A stretch of 64,000 nt of DNA. It comes from Mycobacterium noviomagense. Its GTDB lineage: Bacteria; Actinomycetota; Actinomycetes; Mycobacteriales; Mycobacteriaceae. Positions 63,723 through 64,000 of the stretch are shown here, in pieces (the first letter of the stretch is position 1; the number at the start of each line of letters is the position of its first letter). The position numbers were made by a program, and so were the translations under genes. The notes under the pieces were generated by a model. The model saw only the letters and a program-made list of their open reading frames with translations, was not told the origin of the DNA and made no database searches. The stretch is from positions 620,001 to 684,000 of the forward strand of contig NZ_AP022583.1 in the NCBI RefSeq assembly GCF_010731635.1. Direction: 5' to 3'.

Positions 63723-64000
63723 ATGACCGTCGCAGCACAACACACGACACCGGTCAAGCTGTGGGCCAACTCGGCCGACTCGCATTTCATCGAGCCGGCT
63801 GACCTGTGGCGGTCGCGGCTGCCGAAGCGGCTGGCTGAGCTGGTACCTCGAACACAAAAAGACGCCGACGGCCGATGGGAGACCATCTACGTCGACGGCC
63901 AGGTTTTTCGTCGCCGGCTGCCCAGCGTCGCGCAGCAAGAGTTCATGGCGGCCACGGTCGCCGCTGCTGGCGCACGCGACGTCAGCAAGCGGTTGGCCGA
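63723..64000 (+). CDS. Amidohydrolase family protein, 5' part only
   Basis: ATG 63723 follows AAGGAAG. The visible 92 residues begin MTVAAQHTTPVKLWANSADS and continue HFIEPADLWRSRLPKRLAEL; the (S/A)DSH(x)xEP opening with a first metal ligand is that of the amidohydrolase-2 (TIM-barrel) family found near mycobacterial TetR and lipid catabolism genes. The gene leaves the window at 64000. Confidence 0.82.
   Translation, partial: MTVAAQHTTPVKLWANSADSHFIEPADLWRSRLPKRLAELVPRTQKDADGRWETIYVDGQVFRRRLPSVAQQEFMAATVAAAGARDVSKRLA

Overview
The window is chromosomal DNA of a Mycobacterium. Evidence: high GC, leaderless-looking GTG/TTG starts, an MmpL transporter, PimE, Mce-associated proteins, F420-type enzymes, a DUF1023/EspC locus and a cobalamin-riboswitch metE. 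From memory, much of the gene order matches M. tuberculosis Rv1124 to Rv1165 in inverted orientation (narGHJI, mutT2, pimE, Rv1157c/1158c, Rv1155, Rv1151c, mmpL13, Rv1144, mcr, echA, Rv1138c/1139c, metE, ppdK, Rv1126c, Rv1125, ephC). The species cannot be named from the sequence alone.

Layout. 1-7.85 kb: narGHJI respiratory nitrate reductase on the minus strand, with typA (cut by the window edge) coupled to its end. 8.3-18.4 kb: mixed housekeeping genes: a frameshifted mutT2, pterin dehydratase, pimE, two Pro/Ala-rich secreted proteins, DNA repair, a TetR/DUF4345 pair with two operator copies, an F420-type PPOX protein, methyltransferase, GntR, sirtuin and DUF559. 18.5-22.3 kb: an intact mmpL13-tetR-methyltransferase operon behind a perfect palindrome. 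22.3-33.3 kb: an accessory block on the line between the Rv1145/1146 and Rv1144 equivalents. It carries an ACP, a DarB/StlD-type ketosynthase, a DarA-type aromatase, a second ACP, a non-reducing KS-AT-ACP polyketide synthase, a thioesterase and an acyl-AMP ligase, with a convergent methyltransferase and FAD oxygenase. 33.4-43.6 kb: acyl-CoA and lipid genes, including a type III PKS / ICMT-type methyltransferase / FAD oxygenase operon of the SrsABC kind. 43.6-46.3 kb: B12 riboswitch and metE. 46.3-55.4 kb: accessory genes: DUF3556 with a KstR-like site, rtcB-archease, feoA-feoB-nfu with an iron-box-like site, doxX/hxlR, and an F420/NADP-type reductase with an ATA start. 55.4-64 kb: ppdK-like, a WS/DGAT-like gene, a deletion remnant joining an EspC-like start to DUF1023, a lipoprotein, ephC, two Mce-associated proteins, and a TetR facing an amidohydrolase across a 21-bp palindrome.

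The strongest candidate for an undescribed system is the 23.0-33.3 kb block. DarA, DarB and an ACP are the known core of bacterial dialkylresorcinol synthesis (flexirubin-type and stilbene-type pathways, mostly Bacteroidetes and Proteobacteria). Here they sit in one run with their own ligase and a non-reducing PKS that could supply the beta-ketoacyl partner. A second, mechanistically unrelated resorcinol/quinone locus (type III PKS) lies 5 kb away. An inferred theme is low-oxygen respiration: a quinol-dependent nitrate reductase, possible lipid quinones and ferrous iron uptake occur in the same window.
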